From Anisakis pegreffii (taxonomy: Eukaryota; Nematoda; Chromadorea; Rhabditida; Anisakidae): a stretch of 64,000 nt of DNA. The notes below the pieces were generated by a model. That model was not told the DNA's origin and did not search any database. It worked only from the letters and a program-made list of their open reading frames with translations. The stretch is from NCBI GenBank assembly GCA_035041965.1, contig JAPYMA010000543.1, positions 1 through 64,000 on the forward strand, read 5' to 3'. Each line of letters starts with the position of its first letter. The first letter of the stretch is position 1. Positions 36,547-49,772 of this stretch are shown here, piece after piece. A program made the position numbers and the translations under genes.

Positions 36547-39500
36547 CTAAATTGTGAATAGCTCCACTGCATGGCTACTTGCAATAATTTCTTGGGAATT
36601 GCTTCTTGATTTGTCTACAGTCTCGAGTTTATGGTCATCAGTTCGAAATGAACCGATCACGAATTCAACATCTCTAATGATGTGTCTCATTCACGATGAG
36701 AATATCCTTTATTGGCCAAAAAAATATTTCATAATACACAACCCAGCAAATAAATTCTGTTGACAAGAATGAACAATTCACTGACATTGGCATAGGAAAT
36801 GGAATGGTCGGTTTAAATGAACAAATAAGTACAACTGTAATTCTGATGCGAAAAAATGAATCGAAGTTGCTTTTAATCTTACGATTCTGCGTCAATTCAA
36901 GAATTTGATCCTGCTCTCCCCGAGGACTTTGCTCATACAAAAATTTCGATAAACTCATCATCGACTATAAGAAATCCGGAGAACTTGTTACTTCAAGACG
37001 AACATTCATGTTGAGAATTCAGAGTTTATTCATATTCTTCCACGACTACAACCAGAGAAAACATCCTCATAGAGGCACAAATTTATTCGTCAGCGCTTAT
37101 TCCTAAACGTGATAATAAACAATGTCTCAATGAAGAGCCCCTATAAAAAAAGTTTTGTCAGCATTCTTCAGTCAGTGTATTAGCGATACTATCATTCTAA
37201 TATGATGATCACAATTATTATACCATTGCATTGTCACACCTCGTATTGTGATACTGGTTTTCGAAGCAAATCGAATCTCGTCCTACTCCACTCTCCACTA
37301 ATCTCAACAGAATTTGATCGATGACACTCAATGGTCGCATTGTCCTTCATTTACTCTATCGATTTCCCAGCACCTCGGAAGTTGCACATCGGACTAGGAT
37401 AAAATCATAAGCCTGAGTAGTTCGTGGGCTAATAAATATTGCTCTTTTTCCGCATATATTTTCATATTCATCAGTTCATGAATAATTCAAGAAGAAGTAA
37501 TAAATACCCTAATCAGCAAAGCAAGCATTCATTGTTCACTACGAGAATTCATAGAAGTAACAAATCAAAATAATCAAGAACAAAATTCGAGAATAAAAAT
37601 CGAAATAAATGAATGAAACAATTCAAGTGTTTATACCATGGTTTCTCAACTGTTGGGGTGGGGGGATTGCTCGCATCTCCAGCAGGTGCGAGGTGGCATT
37701 GCAGAGGTGCGAGATAAGGTTTTATTTTTGTATATTAAGGCAGAAGAGGACAGAGTTCATGTATGTAAGATATGTGAGAGAACTTCAACGTATATATTTT
37801 TGAATAAGCTAGAAGGTATTCTAATGGTATACACTTATCTACATTATAAGCACTTATTATAGTGGATGAGAGATGGAGAGTGGATGTTGTGAGGGGTGCG
37901 AGGAGATCGTAAAATTTTTTAAGGGGTGCCGAGAGGAAAAAGGTTGAGAACCGTTGGTTTATACAATAAACGATTATACTGTTTAAAAATACGCGAAAAT
38001 ACATGACATAGTATAATGCATGATAAAAATAATGAAAATTATGCGAACATTTTTGACTTTCAAACGAATAACTTGGAAATCACTTGAACAAGACTCGTTT
38101 TCGTATAATTTTGAGAATACCCATGTATGCAAAGTACCATCTCGAACATAAGTTCCACACCGAATGTAAGTTGTCCTTGAAATAAAAACATTCCCCAAAG
38201 AAGCCCAAAAATACGGGTTCCGCGACTTGTGCTTACATGATATTATATATAAATATATATAAACATAAGTATGCATGTGTTTATTTATTTATTCATTAAA
38301 ATATTTATTTACATAACCGTTTCTAAACCTTTATTAGAAATACATATCAACTGGATAATTATTTATAAAAATATAAAATCACAACAACTACCCATATTAA
38401 AATAAATAATATTATCACTATAATAAAGACGATCAGTCGGGAATCTGAAAAATTACTTCAGTTGTTATTGCATACGGTTGATGAAGCGTTACTTTACATC
38501 ACATCAGTCGTAAACTATTATTATTTTAAAATCTGTTGACTATAAAACTCGTTTAAAAGGTATTAATGGTTAATTACGACTCTTTTTAGGGATCACCGGA
38601 AACCGATGTATATCAAATATGTCACGAACTTCTGCTTACATAAGCTCCACTCAAATTTTTTCCTACAAAGTTGTATCAAATTCTATGGATGATTTCAGTA
38701 CGATATAAAAATTCGCTTGACTAATGTATCAGTTTCATTGCTTTCTTGCACCCATTTTGTAGACTAAGCTTAAGAATAACATTTCAACAGTAGCAAAATC
38801 AAGTGAAGCAGCATTCAGTTGAAATAATAAAACTCACTCGAAATTAGTCCTCGTCTCCTAAAATATTCCAGATCTGACCTAAAACAAAAAATTCAGTACA
38901 ACACTTCGATTCAACGGCTTCGACACTGACGCACTGTATTTAATCATTGAATAAGCAGTCTCATTTGGTTGTTTCAGATCATCTTGTGGATAGGATAAAC
39001 TTTAAGCAATTAAATTGATTGAGATCAATAACGAGATGTTCATCAGAGAACAATCAATTTCTCAAAAATGGTGGCTTTTTAGTGTCAATAGTTTAAGGAA
39101 GGATGCAAACTTCGAAAGTACAAAATAGCGACATTAAGTTGCTTCGCATCACTAACAGTCAGCAAAGAGTAATTTTAATTGGAATGCTATCTCATGATCA
39201 CTTCAAACAGCATTAAAGTTAAAAAACAGAATTCGTTTTTCTTTTGGAATGTTAAATAAGAGTTTCGGGACGAAATGAAAGGAATGACTGTTCATTATTT
39301 TGCGCCTCACCCTTCGGATGGTTTGCAGTGAAACAAGGCAAGTTTTGCGGTAAGTTGATGATCATTAGAAATTTGTTACTTTTGTGACTGTCTTCAGTTT
39401 GAATTCAAAATATTTACCTATTGGTAAACTGTAATATTTTGAGAAAGTAAACGCAAATATAAAATTCGTTCAAGAATTACATTTAAACTCATACCATATA

Positions 39501-42500
39501 ACTCTCGATATCAGTGTTTCTCATACTTGGAAGCTTCATTACGCCTTCGATAGTCTGCTAGATGGTCGTTACCCTTACCCCCACCAAAAAGATTTACTAT
39601 TTCCGCGCATAAAGTCAGGAGCAAATCGAAAACCAATACGGAAGGTCGTCGGTGGTGTTAAAGAAATCAACTGTTTGGAATGAAAAAAGTATTTTTACAA
39701 CTTTATTTATCAGTTGCAGTAAAAGTATGAACCTCAAAACATTCGTATGAAATGAAAAAAATTGATGTTTATTAAAAAGTTCACTGATACCCTCAATTAC
39801 CCCCTGAAACCCCCAACTTACCCCCAGGGTATAGTTGATCTATATATGAGAAACAGTGATCTATGTGATGAGTGAATATGCAACTGGAACGCTGGTAAAC
39901 ATTGAATGAGTTCATAAAACTTACCTTGCTGATGCATGCTGATAAACCTGAGAGACTAGTTTCTCCACTTCTTCCGCATCCGAAGACGCATGAACCGCCG
40001 AGTTAGATCTAGTGGGGTTTTAGTGTTTGATATCGTATGGAAATTAATTCATTTTCAGCTCCGAGATAAATAAAGTTGACCTTACAAATCATCACTCTTT
40101 TGGCACATTCCTATGCTGAATAACCTTATGAAGTGCAGCAATTTTAGTTATTCTTAGGCCTATTACACTTGCTCGATGATTCAATAACTCATACAAAAAT
40201 AGCATTTCATCGACGGAATCAGGTGGATTTTGTTTTACTTCTTGAACAAATTCAATAGCCAAGCAGAATTCCAAAAGACGATTCATTTCATTCACCGTCT
40301 TGTCAAATCTACTACTCCACTCATATTGAAAAACAACCAACCTCTCTTTTTTGGTATTCATAATAACCTCCGAATATTGTTGGTTTCTTCGTCAACAGAA
40401 GTTACAGACCAAAGAAATAGCCGAATGATTCGCGATGAACAAATAGACAATCACATGTGTTCATAATTTTGGATGATGAATCGATGATAATGTTAATTGT
40501 TCAGTATTATTACACTGGCGAATATTCCATGCTATGCAAAATATGCGCACAGAAGATGGCAACGATGCACTGGAAAGTCCACTTTGATCATAAATCACTT
40601 TCTGAAAGTGCATTAAACGTTGCCGTAATCAGTTTTAATCGTGAAACTTATTTCGAATGGAGTTTTCATAGAGTGCGGGAGGTTGTTTGTTATGCATCGA
40701 TGATATTCACTCGAAATGCCTCATTATAAAATTTTATCAGTTTAATAAACTGCTGCAATCAGTTACACTAAACCCTATCGCTTTATCAACGTTGCACTTC
40801 CATAATGTATAGGAATGCATCATTAAGCGATTAGTATGAAATGCATTCAGGATAGAAAAAGTTATATTCAGCAAGTTGTACACTTTCTCGATACCATAGC
40901 GAGGTGTTTGAATGTGCCACTTCAGAATGTCCCAATCCCCGAAGATTTCGTGCTTAAAATGCCTTTGGGCTCAACATGTGCTTTCTGAATTTCGTCATGT
41001 ATCGAAAGCAAAAAGGCAGGTGTCAGAAGCTTGAAATTAAAGTGCAAAAAAGTCCTAACCCAGCACGAGGTGTGCAATGCACAGAACATATCATTGAAAC
41101 ACCATGCAAACGCAGTATAAAATGGAAAGCGATCTTTTTTTTTAAAATTGACGCGCTCGAATACATGCTGACAATATTCTCACTTGAATCGATATCTCCT
41201 TGAGGAGTCATCAACTTTGCTCTTCATTCGTTTGTTTTTTTTTTGAAGATGCTCAACAAGAAAACCCTATTTATTCCTACTCTATTGTTGAGCAACAGAC
41301 ATTCCCATCGAAGACACTTCTTTCATCAGTCCCTACGTCTATCTCCGCATAGAATTTCACTGAGGCATGAAGAGCGCATTTGACAACATGATTTGATTTG
41401 CAAAATCCATACAATTCGAATCTCTTTTTCATTCATGGGTGGTCCCTTGAATCGATAAGATAAAATCTCATATAGTAACATTGTCCAAAATTGTCTTTAG
41501 TTTCTTTTTCATGTAAGCTAAAAACTGCAAACGAGAGGCGATTAGATGCAAATGTATCGAACCGTTTCTATAGTAATTTATATAAAAACGGTAGATTAAG
41601 AAAAACAAAAGCCATTTTCGAATTCTACGTACGAGAATACTCCATCAAAAAATGATATTTTAATCTTTGCATAATTTTTAATGTTGAGAAGTGCAGCTGC
41701 TTGATTCGAGAAAAATGCAGTTGTGAAACAGTATCAAATGACACGGTTTTCTTAAGTTTCTGCAATAAAATTATTGATATAGCATATAAAAATCGGCACT
41801 GATACTCGGAGATTCTTTAAACATGCGCATACAGAAATTTCAAAGAACTGTTGGTGAAACTTGAATTATAACTCATGATTATGTACTGTACGTTTTCAGA
41901 AATTGGTGAATATTTGACGTTATCGAAACTTGGTTAATCTTCCAATTTACGGCCAGAATGTAATGCACACTGATATGCTTTTGAAAATACTGAAAATGGG
42001 ATCGTTTGCAGTAATCATCATTTAATTTCTTGATTTTCCAGTAGTAAGAACACATGTGAAACGCTGACCGGAATGATCTGACAATTTCCAAAATAATACC
42101 GGGATTACAATTCAAGTTTTTGCATCCAATGATCATTTCCAGTACTGTCCCGTTTCAACACCGTCAGTTTGCTTCTAGCCATCGAATCTTCATTATTGAA
42201 CTAACGCGCAAGTTTAACTTCGAGGATTTTGAGAAAAAAAGCGTTTCAAATGGCCACTATTTGAACATTTTTTTGGGATCAATCGGGAAAAATTTCACTT
42301 TCACGATTAATTATATGGCGTAGATGCATCATCGATTCTCTGTTTTTTTAGCTGACAACACGGCCCATTACGACAAACGAATGGATTAAATGACAACCGA
42401 ATGATAAACGTTTTCATGAGGCGATATAATCGTTTTTGGAAATACGATATAACGAACACAATGCAAGCAATCATACATTCAATTACGAATGGTTAATGGA

Positions 42501-45500
42501 AACTCAGCGACGAAAACTCTTTGCAAATATAAATAAAATTTTCGCGACGAAATCGATTGAGTCTTCGTTGCATGTAAAATATAAGCATAAGCTATTGAAA
42601 ACATTCGAACTGTATTATTTTAATAGAAAATCATGTTTTTATTGTGATTGCAATGCACTTTAAGCCTGATTAGTATCATTAATGGAAAAAATAGCGATAC
42701 GACGAAAATTGCTTGAAAAATAAATATGAAAACAATATTTGTTGAATAATTTTGTACTTACGTTGCACTTGTTCATTACTTATTATTGTTGTAGCGAACC
42801 CAAACCTATCATTTATTCAACTTCTATAAGAATAGAAAAAAATGAATTGAGAAGGAAAGAGTCCAAACTTTTTTCCTGCACTTTCGGGCTGAAGTATGTA
42901 TCATCTTGTAGAGCTTACCGAGCTGATCCAAAAGTTATTCTCAGAAGTTGCAGAAATGTCTGAAGCTGAAAGGTGAAATATGGCAGCTGTTGTGAACCCA
43001 AGTCTGCAGCAATAGTCATGACATAGTGGTAAGTTATACAGTTCAAGGAAATGAGCCACTGATTTGAACGAATGACTTTCATTGAAAAAATTCGAAGCGT
43101 AATTATGACTATGAATTTTTTCTCCGAATCTTACATGTTTGACTAACCGTCGATTTTTGTGCGTGCTGAGCACGAAGCGAAATCAAACCTTTTATAGGTA
43201 TTAGAATCAGCGACTTATTTCCTCATCATTTGGTCATGAGTTCTCTTGCAAACTCAATTTTAGAGCAACTCTTGTATTCATCACCTGACCTTTCATCTCT
43301 AATAACTCCTATCTCCCGGACATTTGCGAGTATGTTCGTGATCTCGATGAGCCTTATGAGAAGTTGTATGTTTCATCCCGAAAGGTTTGAAGCCTTTCCT
43401 TGTGAGGAGGAAAACGCAAGAATGCATCGGTGGACGTACATTGAAGCATGCTGTGCAATTTGTTCATGGGAAATTTCAGAGATAAGAATGCACATTTAAA
43501 AGTGACTGATTGGCAAAAAGGTGGCTTGAATTCCAAAAGATAAAGCATTCTCATGCGCATAAGTCTCCTTCCAATTCATAAACAAATTATTTATGTGCAT
43601 ATTCACAATTATATATACTACATTTGAATAATTACCACAATTTTTTTTTCAACCAATCAATTATTTTCCACCATAACGACTGATAAAACATTTTTCACTG
43701 AAAGTGAATGCATTTTGCGTAATTATATGAAATACAAAAGTAATCGAATAGTTTACTGCGTAGGACAACTTTTTGTTTCTCGATAACACGTAAGATAAGC
43801 TTTCTGAAAAGGTCAACGATTCAAAGGAGATATAAGCGAACGATTAGCAAATTATTTGTTGAGTTGAAAGTTATGTCAGAGTTTGATGACTGTTGTTGAA
43901 GATGCTGGATGCGATGAACGGAAACAACATAGCAAACCACAAAACACAATCAGACTGAATCAACCACATTCTGTTTGATCACATTACGAATTTCTTAAAT
44001 TGAATTTTTTTGTTACAATGAAATGACAACGATTGGAAGAAATTTGAGATGGGAATGAATTTATTGAATTGTTTCTGCTTAGATGTTGAGTATATGGATA
44101 CCAAGTTATTAATCTTCCACCAATAAATTCGACAGAAATCACCACTCAGTGATAAAAATTCAACCTCAATGAATTTTGCTCAATAATAAAAGTTAATTTT
44201 CAAATGCAATAAAGAATAGCCAAAGTTAATGAGCTGTTCTTTTCGTTTTCGGGTATACCGAAAAAATGCTTTTTGAATGCTACAATTTGACTCTGAAGAT
44301 GCACATTCGAAGCATCAATAAAAATTTTTTCTCTCTGAATTAATCGTACTTTAAGTGTAATTGCTGCTGTGTCTGGCACGTTTGGTGCACTACCACTTTC
44401 ACCCAGTGAAACATGAGTAAAACTACGCAAAAAAAACCTGTATCGATCCGTAAGCGACAATAAAAGTTTCAGGCCATTGCACTACTACGAAATACGTGCT
44501 ATGTTACTGTTAGTCATGTGAGTAGTTATGATGCGACGCACATCGAATTTGAAATGGATTAATCACAAAAAACAATGAATAGAAACGCATTTCAAATGAC
44601 CAACGTTGTCAACTCAAAAAGATTGAACAAAATTTTGAATGTGAAACCATTATGACGATGTATTTGGTAATCGATTAAACAGTTAAAAAATTAATACTCG
44701 ACAGTGAACCTATCAATCAAGAATTATTTCGATAAAGATGTACAGTCAGGCTACCTTGCAATATTAAATACGACAGCGCGTACGTGGTTGTGTTAAAGTG
44801 AATCAAAGTGAATTTCCTCATCCAACAAAAAGTCGTCAGAAGAACATTTCGAAAACTTCCCATGCATATTCGTGCCCAATTTTGGTTCGTATAGGTGATT
44901 TTTGCACTTAAAAGTGAGGTGTTCAATCGTGGCACAAAACGAACGAGTTATCAGTTATTCATTTTCTCTCGCAGTTCGTCTGCTGAGTACTTCGAATTTA
45001 CACTGGGAAACTGAACAATGTGCTGATGTGAAGCTTTCTAGTTTGAAGCGTCTATTTCTGAATTTTAAAGCAACTTGCAACTCAGAGCTCAATTTCAGTT
45101 ATACTTCAAAGCCTGATCTGAAAACCAAGCCTGAGTTCGAAAACCGCGGGCTGAGAGATATCGAATGTTAATGTTTCTACGGAATTCTGATGCATGAAAA
45201 GGCGAATAGAAGATTCGTGCGAATCATACAGAACTGTACACATAATTTGGTCAGCCAAGAAATTTTGTTTCTTAAAACAAACTGAATGCAATCGTTTGAT
45301 GCGCTGTAATTATTTGATACGCATTCCGATTCATGATCGCAATTGAACCTGTGCCTGAATTGTGGAAATTCACTCAATTATTGCTGCATCCGATGCACAA
45401 ATTGATATCCCATGGTTATTGGTTTTAGGCAAGAATAACAAAGTGTTTTTCATCAAGTATTCAGGGCATCACGAACGTAAAATAAATTGAATGCGCCGAT

Positions 45501-46373
45501 CGATGTGGAGATATTGCAGCAGATACAAAAAACTTATTTTATATGATCACAATATGGTTTTAAAATTCATAAAAATTAATGGCGAAATTGTATAGAAATC
45601 AAATTCGTATATTAATAATATTATTGCTGACCGATAAATATAATACTTTTCAAGTCAAGTTAACAACATTAACACAGTTCAACATGTTTGAATGAAATAA
45701 TCATCGAATAACATATAGACCTATCAACTGCCACCACTTAAATTGACATACTCTTATAGTAACTATATGAACTTCTTCTGCGCGTGAATAAAATGGAAGA
45801 GTTTGAAGAAGACGAAGAAATTGCATTTGAGCAATAACAGCATGAGGTACTTGGTAATCAAAAGGCTGAATGTAAAAGGCTCAAAAAGCAATGACCGCCA
45901 CTTAACGATCTATTCAGTAAAACTTAATTATTTATGAATGAAAAAATGATCCCCTTATGAATCTGCAAAATGCTAAAACCCAAAAATGCGGACAACCGAT
46001 GATGAATAAATTCTCTGTTTATAAAAGATGGAGGATCATTTATTTCTCATTACGTTTAGCCTCAAAATCACTTTCTTGTTCTGCGAGAAGCGGCTGATTT
46101 GATTGTTGACGAACACATCATAATATATCAATTAATCAAAAATAATAATTGAATTCGAAATATGATAATGTATGTTATCGATTCAACCGACGTGCGCCAA
46201 TAAATCCTTCGAAGGTTCATTATCAATCAACCAAAAGATGAAGTCGTGAAATAAAACTGTTTTGTTTATGTGTAAGTCGGTATGTGGTGCTCTGGCACCG
46301 ACCATATTGGCGGCGAACTTTCGAATGCGAGCATGTCGGTTTGGTACCGCTGGTTTTGCATACAAAGACTAAG
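36547..46373 (-). CDS. Unrecognised multi-exon gene (partial model)
   Basis: A chain of minus-strand, splice-bounded exons: 46303-46373, 45283-45354, 44846-44906 (weak donor), 44259-44422, 42919-43003, 42109-42174, one ending at 40195 (start 40313-40341, uncertain), 39925-40008, 38838-38878, 36883-36964 and a last exon 36547-36671 with TAG. From 45354 to 38838 successive phases agree. At least one exon is missing between the first two and between 38838 and 36964, and the 5' end is not found. The product is soluble-looking, without signal peptide or clear TM segments; it has helical, acidic-basic stretches (FTHVSLGESGSAPNVPDTAA; DAEEVEKLVSQVYQHASA; SFRTDDHKLETVDKS at the C-terminus). I recognise no domain. 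Some exons may belong to separate genes. Confidence 0.42.
37637..37956. mobile_element. hAT-like MITE, 320 bp, exact 8-bp TSD
   Basis: GTTTATAC is duplicated at 37629-37636 and 37957-37964. Ends CATGGTTTCTCAAC and, reversed, CAACGGTTCTCAACC, which are standard hAT-type termini (GGTTCTCAAC). The interior has GGGGTGCGAGG-type motifs in subterminal positions. It lies in an intron of the unrecognised minus-strand gene. Confidence 0.88.
39512..39858. mobile_element. hAT-like MITE, about 347 bp, degenerate TSD
   Basis: Ends CAGTGTTTCTCATA and, reversed, CACTGTTTCTCATA. Internal stretches match the larger element at 51655-52724 (for example AAAAGTATTTTTACAACTTTATTT against CAAGTATTTTTAGAACTTTATTT, and TATGAACCTC). 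Flanks match only 4-5 of 8 positions, so it is an old insertion, or the ends are off by a base. Confidence 0.6.
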
Positions 46374-49300
46374 CTGAAACATCTGGCTTGTACGCTACTC
46401 AAATCATCAACGCCAAAACGTCGTGCATCTTGCGTATGCAATCATCAAAGTTGAATTACGAAATGCAACATCATTTCGAAATTCCTTAATGCCACTGTTC
46501 AATTGTGAAGTTCGTTAGAAATGCAATGATTTAGAAATTGAAATTGAACGGGCTATCTCAGATGAGAATTTTTTAAAACGTTCATTTCCGTGACATCACA
46601 CACGTCAGTGATAACGTAACGCTAACAAGTACTACGTTCCATACTTGAATGCATTTTCATTTATTGAATTAATGACTTTTGACGATTTTCATAAGGACGT
46701 GATGAAGAATAAAGGATGCATATACGTTTAGCCTATAAACTCAAACAAACAGTTGATTTGAACTGGTCTGCATAACGAAAACACAAAGAACAACACCAAT
46801 CTAATTTACATTCATTTCAGCTTCACTCATTTTACTTTAGCAATTTGTTTTCATATTTCATTGACAACAATGATTAAATGTGCTGTCAATAAGAAGTTTA
46901 TAGACAGACTGCACGAAACAATTTCGACTCTACGTTACTGAAATTGTTCAAGTCGAAAACTTTCAAAAAAATGACCGATTGTTACGGAGAACTGTTCTTT
47001 AGAGCAAAAAAAATAGGCTTGCCGATAGAATAAAATACTGAATGGCGCAACATAACTAATTCGATGGAATACGAAGAGAGTGGTGTGATTCTGTGAAGAA
47101 TGGGGAAGTTTGGAAGCATTCACTACATCATACTCGCTCACTGATAAAATAAAACGCAACATCGATTTACGATGAACTGCTAAAAATACGGTTGGGTAGG
47201 GTTGAATAGGTGCGATTATATTCAATTCCATTTCATTCTGAATGAAGAGATTAATCCATATTAATCGATACCAAATAATATAACGCATTTTCGGAGTCAT
47301 TAATCAATGATATCAAACGGTTCTTCGCTATTATGATGGACTTTCATTGCAAATTCAGAAAATTTTCAGAGATACATTTGAGATTCATTGGTGTTCGAGA
47401 TGAAAATACTGATTGAGGAATAGACGGGCACGTTTGTGATGATTAATTATAACTATATTCATAACTTGAGTAAAAAAGGATTGGATGCATATGTAAGTGT
47501 GAGAAAATGATCAATGAAAAGATAGTACTACGGAAATCGCTGAGAAAAGAATCAATAGCAAGCCGAAAAAAAAGGAGAATGAACTTGAAGAAGATGAAAT
47601 CGTGAATAACAATTGGATGGAGTGCATAGAAATATTAAGTGCGGAATGAAAGGTTTGTTGAATGAAGTAAGCAGATAAAGAGGGATAGATATACATGCAT
47701 ATATGAGCAGTATAAAGCATTCGATGAAAAGAGTATTGAGGCTTTTAGCTGATTGGGTGCTTACTAGAGAGGACATACGAAGTTGCTTAGAAGAACTGAT
47801 TCTTGTTCATAATTATAAAACATCAATAAAGATTAATATAAATAGTTTTCCACTTCTCGCATCCTCCATCAACTTATCCGCCGGTGCAATCGAGCAAAAT
47901 GAATAAATTAAGCTCATCGAGGTATGAATAAACCTTGTGCATAGCACCTAAAACAATCTTCTCTGTTCAGATGTGTGTGAATCGTGCATGAAATGACTAA
48001 TTTGTGTATCCAAGTGATTTTTTATTTCATCACTTCATCGTTTTGCAGCCTCGAAACTCTTAAGTCACCAGGTTATTTCGGTGCAAAGATTTCAGTTATT
48101 AATTAATCATGATAATTTCTAATTTTAAGTTCTTCACTGAAATAACTTAACGCTGTTATTTTCCCTTCTTTGTCAATGCACCACCGCACCACGCTGCACG
48201 CTCATTGATTGTTCAGTTTGACATTACTCAATAGAACTCCGATGGCTCTCTCGTTGCATGTATACCAAACAATAAAATAGAACATTGCACTTGTTCCTTC
48301 ATCAACCACAACAATTTTCCAAGAAACAATCGCGACTAATGTGAATCTACTTTGTGTGCGGTTGACAGATGGCAATTTTTTTATTCATCACAATTTTTAT
48401 ATTTTCATTACAGTTTCTTTTACCGCTCAGCAGATTAACAACTTTTTTTTGTTTAGGGATCTGATTTGCTAAAATGTAAGTTGTGTGTTCTATTCTACCT
48501 CTCATTCGTTCCCAGCTGTTCAGTTAATGCTGATTCAATCTGTGTTTCATTCCCTTTGATAAGTGATGTACTGAGAATCAGATGGAGTGCATTTTCATCA
48601 TGTTATTTGAACGTTTCTTTCAAACCGGTCATCTGCTCCTTGTTTTACTCATTAATATTATCATTTGTTTGCAAAGGCATTAAATCTTCGTATGCTATTC
48701 TGATATTACAGTAATAACACATGTAACGTAAACAAGGAGTGGAAGTATTCCCACAACTCATCCGCGAAATCAGCGGAAGAGCCTTTTTGTGTGAGTTGTT
48801 TTCCAACTCAGGCTTCCCTCGTTTTCGCGGTTCCCCACTCAATTGCCATGAGTTTTCGTCTTCACTAAAATGAGAATGATGAATGTGTTTTGGTGCTAGG
48901 GAGCGATCTTTTCATATTTGAAGCCCAAAGTTATCCAGCAAGGCTGCATTTCAGACAAAAACACGATCTTGAGCTTACACGTTTCCGAAATAGCATCTTA
49001 GTTCATTGGTTTTCCGTTACAGTAGCTGTGAGAAATTAAAGAGAAACGATTCAGAAACCAATCGACCGATTTGGTGCTCGCAATAATTACTCAATTTACT
49101 AACAAAACTAATGCGATATGCTCATACATGTAAAATGGATGCGATAAAATTTCTTTTAAAGATAGTGTTTAAAAAGGACGGTCCATGTATAATGAGAGAA
49201 TAATTGGTCAATGGACAAACCTCAACTATTTGAGCAAACTCAAGCTCAGCTCGAATTATATTCGGATCCAGACTTGGAACTGCTCTTAGGGTAAGCTAGA

Positions 49301-49752
49301 GGGAGATGCTGGTAGGACTGGCTGAGTTTTTAACTCACTATCAGCCGATTCGTAAGCACAAAGCAAAAATGAGTGGAAGCAAAACGCAAAACCTAGCCGG
49401 TGAGTAAAACGGTCGTACTCTTCAGTGATTTCCGGGTCGCGCCCCACACCACCCATACTGCCACCAAAAGTATAGCTGTGACCAGTTATGCAGTAATCAA
49501 CCGAGTGATGTTTCTGTTCCACCCTTTTGGCAAACCGTTCTAGTCCGCCCTTCACTTGCTCTGTTCTTCAAGTCATCTTTCTGTATTGTTCCTTGGAATA
49601 GAACAGTCCGAATGCAACGGAAATATCACCGAACCATCAACTCGTTATTCGCTGAATGTCTCAACGCCTAAACAACGTTCTGCTACCCTTTTCATTATAT
49701 CGCTTCCTCGGACTCTCTGCTTTTTTTTTGCATTATTCCTCGGCCGTATATC
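46374..49752. other. No supported gene
   Basis: AT-rich region. It may hold 5' exons of the unrecognised minus-strand gene (for example a candidate after the acceptor CGTATTTTTAG near 47186), but none could be joined. A plus-strand ATG followed by 26 codons and a strong donor at 49211-49290 does not fit the phase of the next gene. Confidence 0.4.
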
Positions 49753-49772
49753 AAGTGTGCATTGTTATCATT

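Noticed and set aside
49211..49290. Plus-strand ATG plus 26 codons ending in a strong GTAAGC donor, as first exon of the RPP38-like gene
   Set aside because: Phase 2 out cannot be joined in frame to the next exon, which has no acceptor at the needed phase.
49286..49555. Minus-strand open frame with protein-like composition (for example ITGHSYTFGGSMGGVG)
   Set aside because: No acceptor, donor or neighbouring exon supports it, and it sits in a region where the plus-strand gene begins; likely chance, though a search would be worthwhile.
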